31,017 nucleotides of DNA, from assembly GCA_032358255.1 (NCBI GenBank), contig JAULBX010028249.1:1-31017 (forward strand), read 5' to 3'. A model generated the notes under the pieces. That model saw only the letters and a program-made list of their open reading frames with translations, was not told the origin of the DNA and did no database searches. This DNA is from Heterotrichella gracilis. Lineage: Eukaryota; Sar; Xanthophyceae; Tribonematales; Xanthonemataceae. Made by a program: the position numbers and the translations under genes. Below, piece after piece: positions 1 to 10,100 of this stretch (position 1 is its first letter; the number at the start of each line of letters is the position of its first letter).

Positions 1-1099
1 TGGTGGCTGGCGTGGTACGTACCGGGGCGGGGAGTCCCAGGTTTGCGTCGCTGAACACCAGGCGCGTGAGCTGCGGCATGTGGCCTGACAGCAGGTTGAC
101 CTCCTGCGTGCCCAGGTTGCCCCTGCCTACCTCCAACACCTCCAGGCTGCAGGGCAGGGCGTAGGGTATTATGGTTTGGGGCTGATTTTCAATACCCTAC
201 CATAGGGTCCCTATGTTGTCAGCTGTGCACCAGCTGAGCCTTGCTTGGAAGGAGTAGCACGGTGCAGGACCCAGGCAACGTGTGAGTTCTCACAAGGACG
301 CAACACCAAATGGTATGTTGGGGTTTGCAGGGTAGAGCTGCTTGGCGCCGTTTGTGTAAGGCTGCCTGCTAATCCTGCAGGTGCATCCTTTGCCCCGGAT
401 AGAAACGAACTATCTGTGGTGCAAGGCCACTCACAGTTGTGCAGTTTCCCATGGCTACTGCGGCCCCCCTCCCACTAAGGAGCCCAGGTGTCCATGTCAC
501 TGTCCCCTCGCGGTTGCACCTAGTGGGTGAGCAGTTACCTGTTGAGCAGGCGCAGCAAGCTGGTGAGGAACCTCAGCTCGAGGCACACACCCCGCAGGTT
601 GAGCTGCCTCACGTTCTGGTGGCGGTGCAGCAGGGCAAGCATCTGCACGGAGAGGAAAGTTGAAGGGTTTAGGGAGAAATTTACTGTACCAGCCACGCAC
701 TGGCTTTTGCAACAAGGGCAAGCCTGTGTGGATGCATGGTGGGACTGAACACCCACTTGTGGCTTGCAACGGCTGCAGGAAAAAGAACTGCAGCATGTTT
801 ACCTGATGCTCAGGCACCGAGTGCTTCTCAAAGTCGACTGCTGTCCAGAACTCGTCCGAGATGCTCACATCCCTCCACAGCCTGCTCACAGCCCCCACCC
901 GGCACAGGTCGGACAGGTCCAGCGATGCAAACAGCTGTTTGAGCAAGTCACCGTTGCCAAGCACGTCGTCCTGGGCCTCGCTGGGACCAGCCACGACTTG
1001 TTCTTGCCCGCCCATGAGTAGTCCTAGGAAGAACTGGTCTGCTTGGTCGTCTGACAGACCGACACTTGTGGGCAGTGGGTCTGGTCCCATCTCGGGCAC
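1..1099 (-). CDS. F-box / leucine-rich-repeat protein, 5' part (3' end beyond left edge)
   Basis: Minus-strand exons 1099-803, 642-539 and 146-23; the next donor (GTACGT) follows at 22 and the gene continues out of the window. Exon phases agree: 99 codons, then 34 codons plus 2 bases, then 1 base plus 41 codons. Residues about 51-97 form an F-box (DLLKQLFASLDLSDLCRVGA, then a W-R-D motif and EFWTAVDF), the segment that binds SKP1 in SCF ubiquitin ligases. Residues 100-174 are leucine-rich repeats (VRQLNLRGVCLELRFL, LEVLEVGRGNLG, LTRLVFSDANL), the usual substrate-binding part of FBXL proteins. The domains are seen; the role in protein turnover is family knowledge and the substrate is unknown. 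The start is provisional, because a TTGCAG acceptor-like site lies just 5' of the ATG, so an earlier exon is possible. Confidence 0.75.
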
Positions 1100-1808
1100 T
1101 GCTGCAACTAGGAATCATACGGAGTTGCAGCGCATGTCCTCCGCAAAATGTGACCTTAATATGCTTGATATGGTCAAGATTGTTGTCTCAAGACAGAGAG
1201 ACCCGCCACCAGGCAGATCCCAGCCCTCTCGCAGAATTGTACGTTGTGCGATGCAAGTGCCCGGCATGGCCTCAGTGTCGGTGCACCTCTCGAAGAGACC
1301 ACCGCGAGGTTTTCATATTGGGCTTTACCTGTAGCAGTTCTTGCCCGTTTCTCGGGCGAGGGAGGAGCGGAGGCAGACATTCCTTGACCAGCTTGACCAG
1401 AGTGCCCACATATCACTTCCAGTAAGGCTTTGCGGAAGGTTCGCCAAGAGGGATATCGCATACTTGATGCGGGCATACAACGAGGAGCACATGAGCAAGC
1501 ATACAAGCACCAAGCACAGGGATCAATAGCCTTCAGACGAGTACTCGCGTTTGCAACGCTGTATTTCAACAAAAAATATTCCAACAAGGCTTCATTCGTG
1601 GTTTTCCACAACGTTGTAAGGAAATACCAATCCCCACAAGGAGATACCAATCCCCACATTGCCAGGACAACCCCCAAAATGTCAAGAGCAGGGTGGCCCC
1701 AGCCACAACCAGTGGCCCAAAGCCCAGAAGAAGATTCAAGAACGGGTCATGTAGTGGGCACAGGGTTTGCAATTCACAGCACAAAGTGAACAGGCTCCCA
1801 CCAGAGCT
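1100..1808. other. Intergenic: upstream of F-box gene, downstream of G-patch gene
   Basis: No open frame here shows a recognisable domain or a consistent exon series. The only structure noticed is a short direct repeat, ATACCAATCCCCACA at 1625-1639 and again at 1645-1659. The region should contain the F-box gene's promoter and 5' leader; no specific element could be identified. Confidence 0.5.
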
Positions 1809-1813
1809 TTACA
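1809..1813 (-). terminator. Poly(A) signal TGTAA of the G-patch gene
   Basis: TGTAA on the minus strand (plus strand ttaca), about 315 bases beyond the stop at 2127. TGTAA is the usual chlorophyte polyadenylation signal; assignment to this gene rests on distance and strand. Confidence 0.5.
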
Positions 1814-2126
1814 ACCATACAATGGCATTGCCCACCTGCCACCAAAGGGCCACCACACTCGTGCAGAAAATAAATTGGAGTACAGCGCATCCACAAAAGA
1901 GTTCATTGTCTTATTCCTGCTAACCTATCCCCCTATCAATGCCCTACAATCACGCCAGGCTGGCCAGCCTCAACCTGTGCCCTGCACCCAATACCCTAAT
2001 GATACCCTATGCTCAAAGTGCAGAGTGACCCAGCACCCTGCGGCATGGCGCCACTCTCGCACTCACAGCCACGCCAACCCGCCACCGCATTCCCCCTTGG
2101 GACGCGATGGGATACCACTAATTGGC

Positions 2127-5100
2127 TCACGCCAAGCTAACCGCCCCAGCCTCGACCCTGAAGCGCGAGCTGGACCCCACAAGCCGCTCTATGTGCGCAT
2201 AGGCAGCCTCCCGCACCCCGCCGCTCAGCCCCGCGCCCTTGGCCACCCGCTTCTGGAGCTTGCGCAGCTTCAGGGCCTTGCCCCCACACTCTGCAAGCAC
2301 CGCAGCCACCACCTTCTTCCACTTGAGAGCAGGCAAGGGCTCAACCGACTCTGGTGCAGCAGGGGTTGTATCGCTGGTGCTGGGTGCGGCGGCAGCGGGC
2401 GTGGCGGGTTTTTGCTTCTTGCTGGGTTTCCTCCCCTGGTCTTTGGCGCTGTTGTCCTGCCCTTGACCCGAGGGCTCCGCTGCCTGCTGCAGCCGCCTGG
2501 CAGGGACTATGACAACCTCCACGGCCTCCACCTGCAGATTATATGAACATTATGATGTATTGATACAACGTAATAGACGTTTTTCATCATCGGTGTCTGC
2601 CGCAGCGACGGGAGCAGCATCAAAAAGGAGCTCCAGAGGAGGGACACTTTGCAGAGCAACATGCATGTGCACTGATGCACCAGCATGCGATATGCAGGGG
2701 TAAGCCAGGCAGGGATGCAACCCTCACCTGCAGATCCCCGCTCTCCGGCATTGGGGGCCCATCACCCCCCTCCCCATTTTCCTCCCTCTCTTCCTCCCCA
2801 TCGTCGTCGCTGTCCAGCCGGGTCCTGGTGCCCGCCCACCGCTCCCCCGCCACCTTTTTCGGCATGCTCCCCCTGCCCAGCCCCTGCTTCCCAGTGGTGG
2901 CTGTGGCGCTGGCCAGGTTGTACAGCGCGGTCTGGTCGTCCTCTGAAAACCCGTTGATTTTGACCTGCGCCAATGGTAGGGTCAGGTCAGGTGGGGAGCG
3001 GTGCGCACTGGCAGAGACAAAGCGCGGCTATAGCAATCAAGGGGTTATCTGGCTAGGCTGCATGGTGGTAGGAAATGTGAAAAAATCCGCGCCGTTGCGC
3101 ATATGCTGACTGACACCCGTAGTCAAGTTTGGGATAGTGGCACACAGAGCCACACAGCATGCAACTCATCCGCCAACATGCCAATGCCAACAAGCAGTGC
3201 CACACTTTCACTCATCCGTCAACATGCCAATGCCATATGCCACCTAGCCCACCGCCTCCCCTTCTTGCCACCCAACGCATCGGTATGCGCCACCAACCCT
3301 AAACCCTACACCCTGATCCCCAATCAGCATGCGCCACCCACCTTGGCACCCGTCCCTTGCGCAGCGCTCCCCGTTGCAAAGCTCATCCTAAAGCCCTACC
3401 CGATAAACCCTAAACCCACATCAGTTTGCGCCACCCACCTTGGCGCCCGTCCCTTGCGCAGCGCTCCCCTTGGCAAAGCTGACCCGCCGCTGCGCGCCCG
3501 CCCGCCCCGACACTACAAAGTAGCCGTGCCACCACAGCTTCTCGGCAGCAGCCTCTGGCCCTGCAGGGGCCGCGGTGGAGGTGGCGCCCTGCCGCTCGCT
3601 GCTTATGCCCTCTGACTGCGCACCTGCAAAGATCAAGATAAAAACATAAGGTACCATCAATGAATGGAATAACACGCATTGCTGTCCACTGCTGTCGCTC
3701 TCAGACTGCTCCCACCTGCATGATGGACTCCACCAACTTTGGTGGTCACATGCATAACGCGTGGGATGTTATGCATGTGACCATAACATCCCAACGAGTT
3801 TCACCAATTTCGGTGCCCTGGTGCGAGCCAGTGGCCCCTTAACTCCGCCCTTCTTTCTTTTATAGCATTCCAAAAGTAATGCCATAACACTTTTACTTCT
3901 TCTACTTGTAGTTTCCAAGGACTAGTCATTGAATCGGTGCAGTTCCAGCATGTGGCTACATGGAGTGTTGCGCCAGCACGGCCTGCCTGCGCCACGTGTC
4001 CCGTAGCAGCATTGCTGTGGGCGCCCTGTCGTCCAGGCAGCGGCCGCTGGGCGTGGCGGTCGCAGCCCCCTTGGGTGCCAACAAACCCTAAACCCTAAAC
4101 CACCACTATCGATGGAGGTGGTCAACGCCAGTGACAGCACGGCTTTTCCTTCCCCTCCATTCTTCCCTTCTCGCAAATGCACATGCCCCGCTGCAATCAC
4201 CAAAACCACACTGGCTGCACTCACACCACCCTGAGATTTTCGGGTTTAGGGTATAGGGCTGCACCGCCCTGATTGGGGTTTAGGCTTTAGGGTATAGGGC
4301 TGCACCCACATGACCCTGGGGTTTCAGGCTTTAAGGTTGAGGGAGGCACTCACCTGACGCGCTGGGTGCTCCGTCCACTGAGCGGGGGCCCTCCGAGGGT
4401 GGCGGGGTGCCCGGGGTGTCCTCTGCGCACGCTGGTGAGGCAGGGGCGGCCTCCGGTTCCCGGTCGTCAAACTGCAGGTGTGCAGGCAACCACTGAACAC
4501 ACACCTACACATGGCCTCGCACTACCCACGTGGCGGCTGCATGCAGCACGGCCCAAATGCCCAGCGTGCATGTGACAAGGCGGATGCTGCACCTGCAGTG
4601 CTCGTGAAACCAGTACTGACATGCTGTGATTTGACCCAGCACCCCGGAAGCAGATGATGACATGAAAATTGATTGAATGCCCCACGCAGATCTGTACATC
4701 CATGGCATGTTGGCACTCACGTCTTGCTGGTACTTGACGGCAAAGTCGGTGCCCAGAATGGCCGCAAGGTCGGTTGTGGAGTAGCCCTTGACCAGCTTGC
4801 CCTGCTCGCGCTTCTTGAACCGACCCACGTGGGTGGCGGACCGCACCCGCTTCACAGCCACCTCCTCCGCCTCCGCCTCCCCTTGCTCGCTCTCCCCCGA
4901 TTTTTCCGCCTTGCGCTTGCTCCCCTTGGGTTTAGCTCCATCGGCGGCAGCGGCCTTAACCTTTTTGGCGCGCTTGGCCTCCTGTGAGGCGAAACCTCCT
5001 TGGTCAGCCAGAGGGGCTGCTGTAAACCTTAGTTCATGCAGATCCCGGCAGCCCGCCCCAGCGCCAGCCAGTGTTTGGCAACGTGGCGCTCCCCGCGGGA

Positions 5101-6458
5101 TGGGGTTGGGTGTTGCGCGTGACACACATAGCGTATGTGCTTCAGGCGCAGAGGTGAAGCAGCAGTGTGACAATGCGGGGCGCAGTGTGCAGGGCGCGGT
5201 ACTTGTGTAGGTGCGTGCACGCGCCTCCTTTTCCTTCGTGGTCCCTAAATGGCTCCTCCCAAAATGTCGCTCTCGTATGGTTTGGAGGTTTGTTGCCATT
5301 GCATGCACACCCACCTTCTTTTGCTTCTTGGGTTTCTTGGCGGGCTCCTCCTCCCCTCCAGAAGCATCACTCTCCTCCTCTGTGTCATCCCCCTGTGCCT
5401 TGCTGGCATGCTGTGAGGTCACCTGGCTCAGCTTGGACAGCACCCCATCAAAGGCAAGCATGCCCAGGCACCAGTCCTTGGCGCGTGAGTCCGCCTCAAC
5501 CTGCGGGAGGGTTGTAGGGTTTTAGGGTTTGGTGCGGGAGTGTGCCGCGCCCTGGCGGCAGGGATGAGGGTTTGGCAAACCGAGCTGGGGTGTGGGGCAA
5601 GGCAGGAGTGGCAGCGCGTCTAGGCATGTGTCGCGGGGTGTGTACACCCGCGGGATAAGCCGTGGCAGGGCGTCTAGTGGAGAGTTTGCGTAGACCAGCT
5701 CAGTGCCTGTGTGGTACTAAGTGCGGGGCACGGGTGAGGAAGGTGTGCAGTGGTGGCTGGTCAGAAAAAGGTACAAAACGAATCACGGCCGTAGCTCATG
5801 AGGAAGGCAACAGTTTGTTTCTTGTCTCATCACACCAGCCACCAGCCTGTACAACTAGAGTGGGTGGCTTCAACCACATGCAGCTTACGTACGTCGCGAC
5901 CACAGCTGCTGCTGTGTAAGTCAAGAAAATCTGTACAATTCCAACACAGTTACTGCTCTGTACGTCAGGCGCTGTCAGGTTCCTGTTGTGGGTCAGGTGG
6001 TTCACAGGTGCATATGCATGCATATGCCAGCCATAACGTACCACGCCCACTCCCTTGTTGTCTATCTTCTTGGCCACCTTGACGTGCTCCCGGATACCTT
6101 GCTTGCTAGCACCCTGCAACACCCACAGCACGTTCAAGCCCCCACCATAGCAAACCCAGAGCTTGCTACACACGATTCCGTGATCTTAAGGTTCTTGCTC
6201 CCGCCAACCAAGTCGGCAAACATAACTGGGCTCTCTTGAAGCGGTTAATGGGAGCTAAGAGCAAATATTTCAAGGTTAAATAAGAGGGGTTGAATGCGTT
6301 CGTACCAGGCCTTCTCCCTCCTTCCACCCCATAGAGGCCATCAGCCTGTAGCCGGCAGACTGCTTGTCAACGCCTTGGTACCGCACAGGTATCGCCGCAC
6401 CGCCCTCCATGCTGCCTCCGCTGCGACCTCCGGAAGCAATGGGTTGGTGATTAAACAC
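2127..6458 (-). CDS. G-patch (D111) domain nuclear protein, plant type
   Basis: Eight minus-strand exons, all phases consistent: 6458-6306, 6113-6042, 5500-5315, 4981-4721, 4471-4354, 3623-3439, 2964-2728, 2531-2127; 538 residues. The G-patch spans about residues 34-75 (AGYRLMASMGWKEGEGL, then GASKQGI and KGVGV) and is split by intron 1. Further blocks resemble plant D111/G-patch proteins: HVGRFKKREQGKLVKGYS (about 188-205), a WW-GY/FVVSG block (about 294), NGFSEDDQTALYNLASATAT (about 329) and TTGKQGLG..MPKKVAG. Basic, K/E-rich linkers suggest a nuclear or nucleolar location. The C-terminus (LKWKKVVAAVL..LKLRKLQKRV) resembles the tail of LYAR-like nucleolar proteins. G-patch proteins typically bind RNA and activate DEAH helicases; that is family knowledge, not shown here. 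A second in-frame Met at residue 17 (6410) could be the true start, since related proteins begin shortly before the VRYxG motif. Confidence 0.9.
3331..3480 (-). repeat. Echo of G-patch exon 6 donor end in the following intron
   Basis: 3331-3383 repeats 3428-3480 (the 3' end of exon 6, its GT donor and the first intron bases) at about 50 of 53 positions. The copies lie 97 bases apart. CCCTAAA-like tracts (aaaccctaca near 3301, aaaccctaaaccc near 3405) flank and separate them. Confidence 0.85.
3744..3792. repeat. Two overlapping perfect inverted repeats (alternative hairpins)
   Basis: 3744-3758 (ggtcacatgcataac) pairs perfectly with 3768-3782, leaving a 9-base loop. The second arm is reused: 3763-3773 (gggatgttatg) pairs perfectly with 3782-3792, leaving an 8-base loop. 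Both lie in the intron between exons 5 and 6 of the G-patch gene, just 5' of the dispersed repeat at about 3812-3839. Confidence 0.85.
3812..3865. repeat. Dispersed repeat copy A (ggtgccctggtgcgagccag core)
   Basis: The core ggtgccctggtgcgagccag plus tggcccc, followed by a T/C-rich stretch (cttctttcttttat), recurs at about 18888-18957 with the same order of parts. The embedded GGTGCGAGCC resembles a degenerate tRNA B box (GGTTCGAGCC), so a SINE-like element is possible. This copy lies inside an intron of the G-patch gene. Confidence 0.6.
4083..4101. repeat. Interstitial telomere-like tract (CCCTAAA)n
   Basis: aaaccctaaaccctaaacc, the plant-type telomere motif, in the same intron of the G-patch gene. 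Two tandem copies of a related unit (gtttagggtatagggctgca) lie further along near 4243-4305. Confidence 0.85.
5511..5541. repeat. Interstitial telomere-like tract (TTTAGGG)n
   Basis: gttgtagggttttagggttt begins 11 bases upstream (minus-strand sense) of the G-patch exon 3 start, immediately beside its acceptor. It contains one TTTTAGGG and one TTTAGGG-type unit. Confidence 0.7.
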
Positions 6459-7108
6459 ACACTACACCTCAAGAAAGGGCAAAGCGGCTGTTGCCTCCTA
6501 CGTGTGAGTGGGTGGTGAGTCCACAAGGTGTTCAGTTCCTATGCTGGTTGTTGGGGGGCTGTGGACGAGGTGTGCAAGGGCTCGACCGCTGTCAAACTGT
6601 GGGGCACAGGCTGCAAACTGCAACTGCTCCTTCTGCGAGTTTTTGTAACAGGTGCACGCACGATATCGTGTTGGCTTTAGCTGTCAAGGCTGGCCGCCAA
6701 GTTTTTCGCTCCACCCATTTCACCCGTGGGTGCTCGACATATCATACCACCCCTGCTATCAGCCGTCACCCATCATGCCTAAACCAAGCCTTTTGGATAA
6801 GAGCCCGCAACGTTGGTCGCCAGAGGCTGTCCGCAGAGCCTTTGCACCATCTGTACATAGTACAGCTGGCCCTTGGAGCTCGCAAACCTACCTGGTGTGG
6901 CCCCTAGAAGGCCCGGTGTGGGTGGGTGGCATAGTTCTGCCATTGTTGCACTTTCACACCTAGCTCCAGGTGTGTTAAGTGGAGTTTCTAGTCCTGGGCT
7001 CCACTTTCTAGAGCCCCGCTCTGTTGGGTGGTTTCTGGTTGTGGGTTGAGCAAACTTTGCCGCGGAGTTGGCGCTAGTTTCTGGGTTGGACTCCTGTGCC
7101 GATCCAAA
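6459..7108. promoter_or_regulatory. Divergent intergenic region between G-patch and PPR genes
   Basis: This 650-base stretch lies between the two divergent start codons and must contain both 5' leaders and promoters. No gene was recognised in it. The only structure noted is an 8-base inverted repeat (aagtggag at 6977-6984, ctccactt at 6999-7006). No TATA box or other defined element could be assigned. Confidence 0.5.
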
Positions 7109-10100
7109 ATGCGCAGCTCAGCAAGGGCGCTCCGCCTGTTGGCCCGCCAGTTGCCGCAGCCGTCCGTATTCTACACCATCTCCTCGGACTCCCTGATCCC
7201 CACCTTCACATCCACCTCCGCCTCGCCCGGACCCAGCACCAGTGATGGCACTGGCGCATGCTCCTGGCGAGATGTGTACCCTACTAGGGTAGCCGCGGGC
7301 TATGCCTCGGCTGCAGGCTTCTCCACCACCCCAGAGGCGTCAGCGCCTGTATTGGAGCAGGAACCGACCGAGGATGTGGTCGAGGTGAGCGCATGTTGTT
7401 TTATTTATGGGTGCTCGCATGGGCGCATGGCGATCCCGGGGCTGTTACGGGGGTGCGCAGGCCTCGATCATACCCGTGTTGTGAGTTTAAAATCGAGTTT
7501 GGGCGTTCCCAAGGCGTGGCCAATAGTCCAAGCGTAGGGTTCGGTGGTGGCTGGTCGTTAAGGGCCAAATTGACATGCATGCATATGGCGCACCAGTACT
7601 CCCCTACACAGACCACTAGTGCTGCTGGAGGACGTGGGGCATAGAAAAGGTGGCAATATTTTATACAATATGATATCACATAGTTGGCCACTGGGGTCCT
7701 CTTGAGCTGCAGATCGAAAAATATGACTTCGATTCTGGTTCACGACCCGCTCCTCCTCCTACTTGCGGCCCCTACATTCCCCCTTGCACCCCCTTCCTTG
7801 CTGCTCCAGTCTTTTTCGACATCATATGCCTCCCATTATCTTCATTTCGCAGGTACCTAGCGCCGATGCGGACACCTGGGCAGCCACTGCCGAGGGTTCG
7901 GAGGGTGTGGTGCAAGGGGAGCAGGGGGGTGAGGACGGGGAGGGGGAGGAGGGGGACCACCACACCCCCCGCCACCGGTACCGCAGGCACCAGGTGGAGG
8001 TGCCAACCACCCCAGGGGCGCTGCTGGACGCCATGAGCAACCTGCTGGGGCAGCGCAAGACATGTGAGTGCCCCAGCGAGAAACCCTAAACCCCAAACCC
8101 TAAACAGCAACCTGCTGGGCCCAGCGCAAGCCTTGTGAGGGTCACCACTACAAGTGAAGAGAGTTGGCTGGCTGCGTGCAACCCAATCACATCAGCGCCG
8201 GTCGCTCTGTGCACAGCTTGCGCCAATTGGCCCTGTCTTGGCACCGTACCCTCTCTGCACTGCTTATTCGGAAGTCTGGGAGACTAACCGGTTGTGTAAT
8301 GGTTATCTTTGATGGTTGCGGAAACCCATCGTTAAATCTAGTAACTCGAAGTAGATGCCGGAAACCTACTTATTACAATGATTTTGTGCCCCGCAGTCGA
8401 GGTGTGCCGGCTGTTTGAGATGTACACCGCTGAGATGGAGGAGGCGGGCCTGCGGGATTCGGATCCCAAGAAGGTGGTGGTGTACCCCGAGGACAAGTGC
8501 CCACCCCCCACGGCTTGGAACCTCTACATGGTGGCGCTGTCAAAGTGAGGCCAGGAACCCTGAAACCCTTAACCCACAAACTCTAGTATCCCCCTTAGCT
8601 TTAGAACGCTAAGGATCGGAGCACAGGCGTCCATTTCCCCCGGGCATGGAACCTGTACAATTTGGCGGTGGGAGGCCAGGAACCCTAAAACCCTAAAGCT
8701 GGGGATGTTAGTATTACCCCACGGCAGCTGGTGGCGACTTCACCCACCTAGCAGCTAATAATCCTTGTCCATGCACCCCCACCCCCACCCCCACCCCCCA
8801 CCCTGCCCCATCACCCACCCCAGGCGCGACACCAGTCTGGGCTACATGCGGGCTGAGGTGAAGAAGGCCGAGGCCAATAGCCTTGGATTAATGCCATGTA
8901 CCCTCTTTTATGAAATATTGTAATATGATCGACTTACTTCTATTTGTCGTTCTTTCCCCCCCATCCATTTTATAGTACTAATCTAACCCCCTACCCCCCA
9001 CACACCCGCAGGCGCGACACCAGCCTGGGCTACATGCGCGCTGTGATGAAGAAGGCGGAGGCCAACGGGGTGCGCCCGCACGTGCCCATGTACAACGCAA
9101 TACTCAAGCGGTGCGCGGAGAGGGGCACGCCCGCTTCAGGCAGGCACGCGAACCAGCTCGTCAACGAGATGCTGGTGGGTGGCGGGGGGTGGGGGGTTGG
9201 CGGGGGAGAAAGTGGGGCGTGGGGGGTTGGGTGCTTGGTTGTCGGTGAGAGGCTGGGGTGTTTGGTGGAAGGGCTGGGGCGGGGTTGGTGAGGTGATGTG
9301 GGGGGGTGCGGAGAAGGCCTGCACGCCTGCATCGTGATTTGCTGGGTGGGGAGAGGGCCTGCACCAAGGAATGCAATCTGTGCGCTGGGTCATCTCAAAA
9401 CCTACAAATGAACCCTACATTTGAGCCCTAAACCCTAAACCCTGCACTTGAGCCCTAACCCTTGCCTCCCCGGTTCAGGAGCACAAGCTGCGCCCCACCT
9501 TCAACAGCTATGCATGGGCAATCACCGCGTGCCTGGATGGCTTTGAGATGAGCGCGGCAATGAAGTGAGTAGCAGAGGGGGTTTGGGGGGCAGGGGTAGG
9601 GGTGCATGGATTTTGAGGGGTATGGGTGCCGTTTGAGATGGATATGATTGGAGCAGGGTGAGTTGCCTTTAAATAAATGACTTGCTGCAAGAATCAAGCC
9701 TAAGATTATAATGCTAAAAAACTTTTATACCTTATTCGTGACATACTGATATACCACCGATACTCCTCAGAGAATGTACACCAGCGAGAGTACCTCTCTT
9801 TGATTGTTACTTATGATAAGGTAACCAATTAATATCCTGCACATGACAGTAACCTCAAATACCACGTATAGGCCGCTGAAAACTCCCACCTCCTTAATTA
9901 CATCAGATTTGCATTATCAATCACTCAATTTAATGTATTTTCTGCTGCGCAGGCTGCTGGCCCTGCTCAAGGGCGTGCGCACCAGCGAGAGCTCCGACGT
10001 GGCGCACATAGAGCGCAAGGCCCTCCGCGACCTCTACGGGCGGGGCATCATGTGCGCGGCCCGCCTGCGCCGCTTTGACGACGCATTGGCGCTCATGGAG

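Noticed and set aside
1174..1677. A 167-codon minus-strand frame between the first two genes
   Set aside because: Cys/Arg/Pro-rich composition, no domain, no consistent splice link to the F-box exons, and it overlaps other equally long frames.
9030..9393. Proline-rich minus-strand frames
   Set aside because: They are the reverse of the G-rich intron after PPR exon 4 and of exon 4 itself; low complexity only.
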